Assembly: GCA_016617855.1 (NCBI GenBank)
Contig: JAECUM010004943.1
Span: forward strand, 39,429 to 103,428
Direction: 5' to 3'
Origin: Megalonaias nervosa
Lineage: Eukaryota; Mollusca; Bivalvia; Unionida; Unionidae
DNA: 64,000 nucleotides
Part shown: positions 48,701-54,700 of the stretch, piece after piece
Layout of the letters: the number at the start of each line of letters is the position of its first letter
Numbering within the stretch: position 1 is the first letter of the stretch
Program-made: the position numbers and the translations under genes
Notes under the pieces: model-generated
Told to the model about the DNA's origin: nothing
The model's input: only the letters and a program-made list of their open reading frames with translations
Databases searched by the model: none

Positions 48701-51700
48701 TTTTGTTTATTATAGTTTTTATGAAGTCGGAAATTTAAAGTTGTCCATTAACTGCAGTTCACAAAGAATTTACTTTTGTGATCTTGTTTCTTTTTGATAC
48801 TATTTCTTCTGCAATCATGTGAAAACAGTGAAGTTCTACTTTTTTTTAATTGGTCTTGATAAATAAATGCTGCATACCCAGACAATCTTCTTGATTTCTG
48901 TTATTGAGGGTGTCAATTTTTTTTAATTACCAGAAAGACAAAAATAATTTTAAAAATGTATTGAGGTATTATTTATAACTAGTTTTAATTACTGCAGTAT
49001 TAATAAAACTTCTGTAAAAATCAAGACTGCAATTGTTAAACAAACCATGTGAAATTTTAGAGCAGTGCAGACTCAGAAAAGCATACACAATTGGTCCTAG
49101 CTTTCACAAAACTTTCCAACCTTGAGCACATGTACATGGGTGAACAGATTTTTTCACTAGCCAGCAGGGTCAAATCACATGGAAATTGGTGCAGCAGAAA
49201 ATCAACTGGTCCTCAAAATCATAAAAAAATAACTTCTGAAAACATTACTACCCTTGCAGGCCAGTACTGATCCTCCTTAAAACCCGTGGGCTGTGCATTG
49301 GTGGGCCAGCAACTAAACTGACCCTTATGTACTAGATTTAATTTTTGATTAGATGTCATTTGGAAAATACTACAAAAATATTGTGAACAACCAAGTTTTC
49401 AAAACAAACATCCATGAGTTCACAGGTCATAAACCTTTAAGAAAATAGAAAGTATGCAATGAAATTGTGATGCTTTGAGAAATCTGGCCAAGCTTAATGC
49501 CTCTTAAAAAGTTATCCCATCCAGTCTGTGTTCACTGTCACTAGTTATACAGACACAACAAAGTAGCCTCGATGGGGAAGAACAAGTCCATACTTCAGCA
49601 AAAGAAACTGGGTCTTTCTGTTCTTTTAAATGTCATTTATTATTTTTTACTGTATAAGAATGATGTAGCTTAGCAATTCAGCAACACAGAATAAGTATAT
49701 ATACAAGAGGGTCAGATTTGTTTACAAAATTTGTTCCATATTCTGGCACTGTGGGTTCTGATTCAACTAATTTTGATGGTGTTGATAGTAAATATTTCAT
49801 TTTGAAATCACATCTAACAGTCAAATATAAATCAAATACAGATACAAATAGTAATTTCAGGTATTTGTTTTAGAACCATATTAGAATGTCATGATAGAAA
49901 AATGTACAAACCAATAAAACATGTACAATGACCAAGGAAATCAATGTTTAATAAGGTTCCAAATATAAATATATAATTTCAAAATAAAGCTTGGAGACAA
50001 ACTGAGTGATTTAAGGTTCATTTGTAGTTCTTCCACTAAATGTAGTTGATTTTATGCAATATTTCCTCAACATTAAAATGAGGGACTCGAGGTCCATTAA
50101 TGCCTCGCTTATTATGCATTCAACATCGGTAAAACAAGCAGGGACTTCAATGACCCAAGCTTCCTGGTGAAATGCATGAGATTCTAAAATGACGTACCCT
50201 TCCTCCCTGCAACATGACAAATTTTGTATCATGATACAACTCCATGCTGAATGTTCTGGTCAGCCATCACATCATTGGTATGCCATAATAATAACTGCTA
50301 TTTAACCCAATGATCCTTGGAGATTCTCTTTATTTTCACCAGAAATGGGGGCAGGAGACACATTTAAGGGTTACCAATGAATGCACCTAAACACATTGGT
50401 TTCAGAGAGATTTTCACTTGACCAGATGCTGAGGTGTATAAAATAAAAGATGTGTTCAACTGGCCATATCTCCTGTGCATGTGCAAAAGGGTGAAAATTG
50501 GATTTTTTGAGCGTATTGGACTCTGATTTTTGTGTCCTGGCCCATTTTTACTCCATATCTAATACTATCTTTTACAAAGGTTCACCTGTCTGCTGTGCAG
50601 TTTGGACCAGTCTGCTTTAGACCAAAGGCCTCAAAGTCTAAAATCTGGACACAAACACTAGTTCTGAAATCAGCAATTTTTTTTTAGAGGGAAACAAATT
50701 GGGTCTCAAAAATAGTTTTTCTGCTGTGTTTTATAATGCAAGTAGAAAGTCTACATTATCTGGTATCACTGCAGAACCACATCTTTCTCCTTTTCTGTAT
50801 TATCACCTGCTTATATGCTATAGAGCTCAGAAGTAGGGTGCAACCCCAAGATGTGTAAACATAACATGCAGGATTTTTAAGTATGTGTGATTTAAACTTG
50901 GACAGTACAGTATCATGGAGAAGAAGAAAAGTATGTTGACTTGTTAAAATGATTCAGCAAAATCTGTTTTCATTTTTTGTGGGAAGTGAACTTGTGATAA
51001 AAATGATAATGATGCCAACAATGGGCAAAAAACTGGTGAAAGGGAGAGCATGAATGAAGACAAACAGACCACAAACTCAAAATGTGCATCAAATATGGAG
51101 ACACCATCTTAACTAAGGGGAATGACATTGAAAAAAATGGCAGAAAAACTGTTCAGAAAAAGTTTTCAGCTCAATTAGCTTGGAACAAAAATTCTTGCTT
51201 TGATTTATAGCAATCAAAAATAATCCTGCCCCTCCCCCACCAGGTAAATGTAAATGGTCTAGCCTAAATGATGTTGTTGTTGTTTTGTAGGGTTTAACGC
51301 CATTTTTCAGCACACGACAGGCTATACATGGCGGCCTGTATTAATGGTGGAGGAAGAACCCGGAAAAACCCCGGAAAGAACCACCGACCCTCGAGAAGCT
51401 ACTGGCAAGCTTTCTCACATACCCACATAGGCCGAATCCGAGACTCGAACCCACGCAGACAGAGGTGAGATGGCAGTGATCCGTAATGGATAGCGCTTTA
51501 GACCACTTGGCCACTCGGTGCCCCCTCTAGCCTAAATGAAATAGCTTAATACCATATGTTCCATCTGACTGGTGATATTTGAGTATCAATACCTAAAGCT
51601 TGTGTGGATTCATCTTGACAACAGTTCACATCTGCATCTCAGGCTCTTTAGATAAAGAAAACAGAATGCCAAGGAGATTCATGAAATTATCATGGAATAG

Positions 51701-54700
51701 GACATTCCTAAAGGCCATAAATGAGAAAACAAAAATTCAAGGGCAAACCAAGAAACACCAAATCCAGAACTTACGGATTTTTATCATAAACATGCTGTGG
51801 AGAAATCTGTGACAGCTTGTTTAAGAAAAAAAGTGAATGTGGAATGTTGTGTTGCATAATGGAATGGAAAAAGGTGAAGAGAACATTTTCATTTGCTTCT
51901 TCTTCCAGCAGCTTGGAAAACTGATTTGAAAATGGAATTAAGCTAATTAAATATATATCTTTCTTGATTCTATCTAGCTGCATATAAAATTAAAGAATGG
52001 CAACCTAAAAACATTGAGAATTGTTATAGTTGTAACATCACAACCACAATTAACATTGCTGAGGAGAAATTTGTTAATGCCTGTTCAAGAAAACAGAGAA
52101 TGTAATATGGTGTAGAGATAAAATGAAAAAAGTCATTTCTTTATTCCATTGTCTTGGACAAATTTTTGACGAAGTAAATAAATTAAAATAGAAAAGAAAG
52201 TGTAATCTCTTCATGGATTTCTTCTAGATGGACAAAAAATTATAGAATGGTGGGTAAAATGGCATTAAGAATTGTTATAGTTGCAATATCACACTTATCA
52301 ACTGCCTTTATCTTCAACAGTTTGTTACGATACACAATACTTCACAACAAATGAGCAGTAGCAATCCGATTACAGGTCTCTTAATACACACAATGTTCTG
52401 AATTACTGCATGGGGACTTTTAGTTTTAGGAGTGGGATTGCAACATTTTCCAATGATGGAGATGCGGATATCAACTTGCAAAATTCTATTAAAAAAAAAA
52501 TTCATTGAGAAAAATGTCCTTTCTTCTCATTTCATTGGGTAATTGTTGACGAGACAACCGATATTACAATTCACAAAATCTCCTTATTTATTTCCAGTGT
52601 CTCAGAGTAGATTCTAATGAGCCAGATGTACATTTTATGGACAGCCAGAGATTTGCACATTTTATAAAAATCAGACTGCCAGGTGGAAGCAGACTAGAAA
52701 ACTGATCTTACCTTTGGAAAGTATGAGCTTGCCCCAAACAAAATATCCCAACATGAATAAACCAATAAGATGTAATATAGCATATTTTAAGGAAATCATG
52801 TTATATTTATTGAAACTTTGTTTCCTTTGTATCTCTGTTGGCACCCTGAAAAATGTACATGTAAATAATGCATGTAGATTTGTTGTTGTTGTAGGGTTTA
52901 ACGCCATTTTTCAGCACACAATAGGCTATACATGGCGGCCAGTATTAATGGTGGAGGAAGAACCCAGGAAAACCCCGGAAAGAACCACCGACCCAAGAGA
53001 AGCTACTGGCAAGCTTTCTCATTTACCCACATTGGCCGAATCCGAGACTCAAACCCACGCAGACAGAGGTGAGATGGCAGTGATCCGTGACAGAATGCGC
53101 TTTAGACCACTTGGCTACTCGGGGCCCCATAATACATGTAGATAGATATGTAGTTTGAAAGCAGATATGGCATACATGTTTGCAGACAAATAAAGGGATA
53201 GGTATAAAAGATTTCTGAAACAACTACATTTTTGAGAGAGAGTGAGAGAAAATTACAGCTGTGCTTTATGCAATGACTAACTTATACTCATATCTGAAGA
53301 TTATGACAGCACTTATTTTATCCATTACCTTTACAATTACCTTACAGTCATCTATATATAACATTTACTTTTATCCATTTAATTTATTGCCAAGGAGCAG
53401 AGAGAGAGTCTTCTGTAATTATCATGTAAACAACATACAAACACTGCTTGCCGGTGCTAAATTTTTCTAACATCCAGGGTTCTCAGTAGATTTCCCAACT
53501 GAAGAGTCACTTGAACCCTGACCCCAAAATCTCAGGAGTCAAAATGAAAATCTCAAGAGTCAAAACTAAAATTTTAAAAGTATAAAATAATCCTGTCTGT
53601 TTCATATACAAAATATACACACAGTAACATATAGTTAGAAAGTGAAACACTTTTACAAAATTGAGGTTGTATATTTCTTACAAAATAGTGTACAAGTATT
53701 TCTCATTATTCAGAAACATCATTTGTTTCCACCAATAATGAAGACTCACAGCTGTGGGCTCGTGACTGTCCAAATAATTGACTTTATTATACTTGCAACT
53801 TTTGAACATATTCTATTATCAACTGCTCAAATCATTTTTTATGCAAAATATACCCATACAACTATGAAGATTATATATTATTCAAATATCAAGGATGTAT
53901 ATCACAGAATTGCCAGTTCACTTTTCCACTGTCCTTAAATTTTCTAAAAAATTTCGGAGATTGACTCTTCTTCTTCTCATCAGAGCAGACACTATCTTTC
54001 TGTTTCTTTGGAGTCTCAGGGTCAGAAAATTCATCACAAATATACTTCTTTGCGCCACTGTGATTTTAAAGTTTAGATGTATGCACTGAGTGTTATGCCT
54101 GTTCAATTTTTTCCTGAATTTTCCATTAATTAAAATGTTTGAGGTTTTAAACCTTTTGCCAATTCAAGCATTTATCGCCAATAAAACGCAAAATCCAATG
54201 CTGAAAACTGGCTTATCAAGAAGCCATATATTCCCATTTTGTCTAACTGATTATAAGTTAAAGTGCAATCAAACAAATGCCAATATTTGATCAGAAATGA
54301 ATCCAGTGAAGTCATAAATGATTCCAAATATTTAAAACATCCCGCTAAATGAAGCAAATTGCAATTAAACCATAAAAGTTGGTCCACTTCCGTTAACAAC
54401 TGGCTTTGTGAGCTGCCATAATGATATGCTCCAGTTCTGACCAGCTGATTATAATTTGCTGTACAAACATACCAATACTGATATTGGATCAAAATGCAGT
54501 CCATTCATGTCATAATTGTTTCCTCTCCCTCTGTCATAAACTTCAAATGTAATCTCAAAACAATCCAACCTAATTCAGTTGAATCTAAGCCTGACTTCAA
54601 TGAACTGTTAGCTCCGCCCAGTTCATATATATCTTATTGTCCATCAAGGTCTAGACTATTGTCAAGCAGATGTCAATGCCTCCTATAGTAAATTTGTTAC

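Noticed and set aside
51440..51525. possible tRNA gene at the head of SINE copy D
   Set aside because: The 3' half of the tRNA is replaced by the SINE core and the unit is flanked by a target duplication.
52714..53145. 143-codon plus-strand open frame
   Set aside because: Its second half is SINE copy E read backwards; the first half is AT-rich intron.
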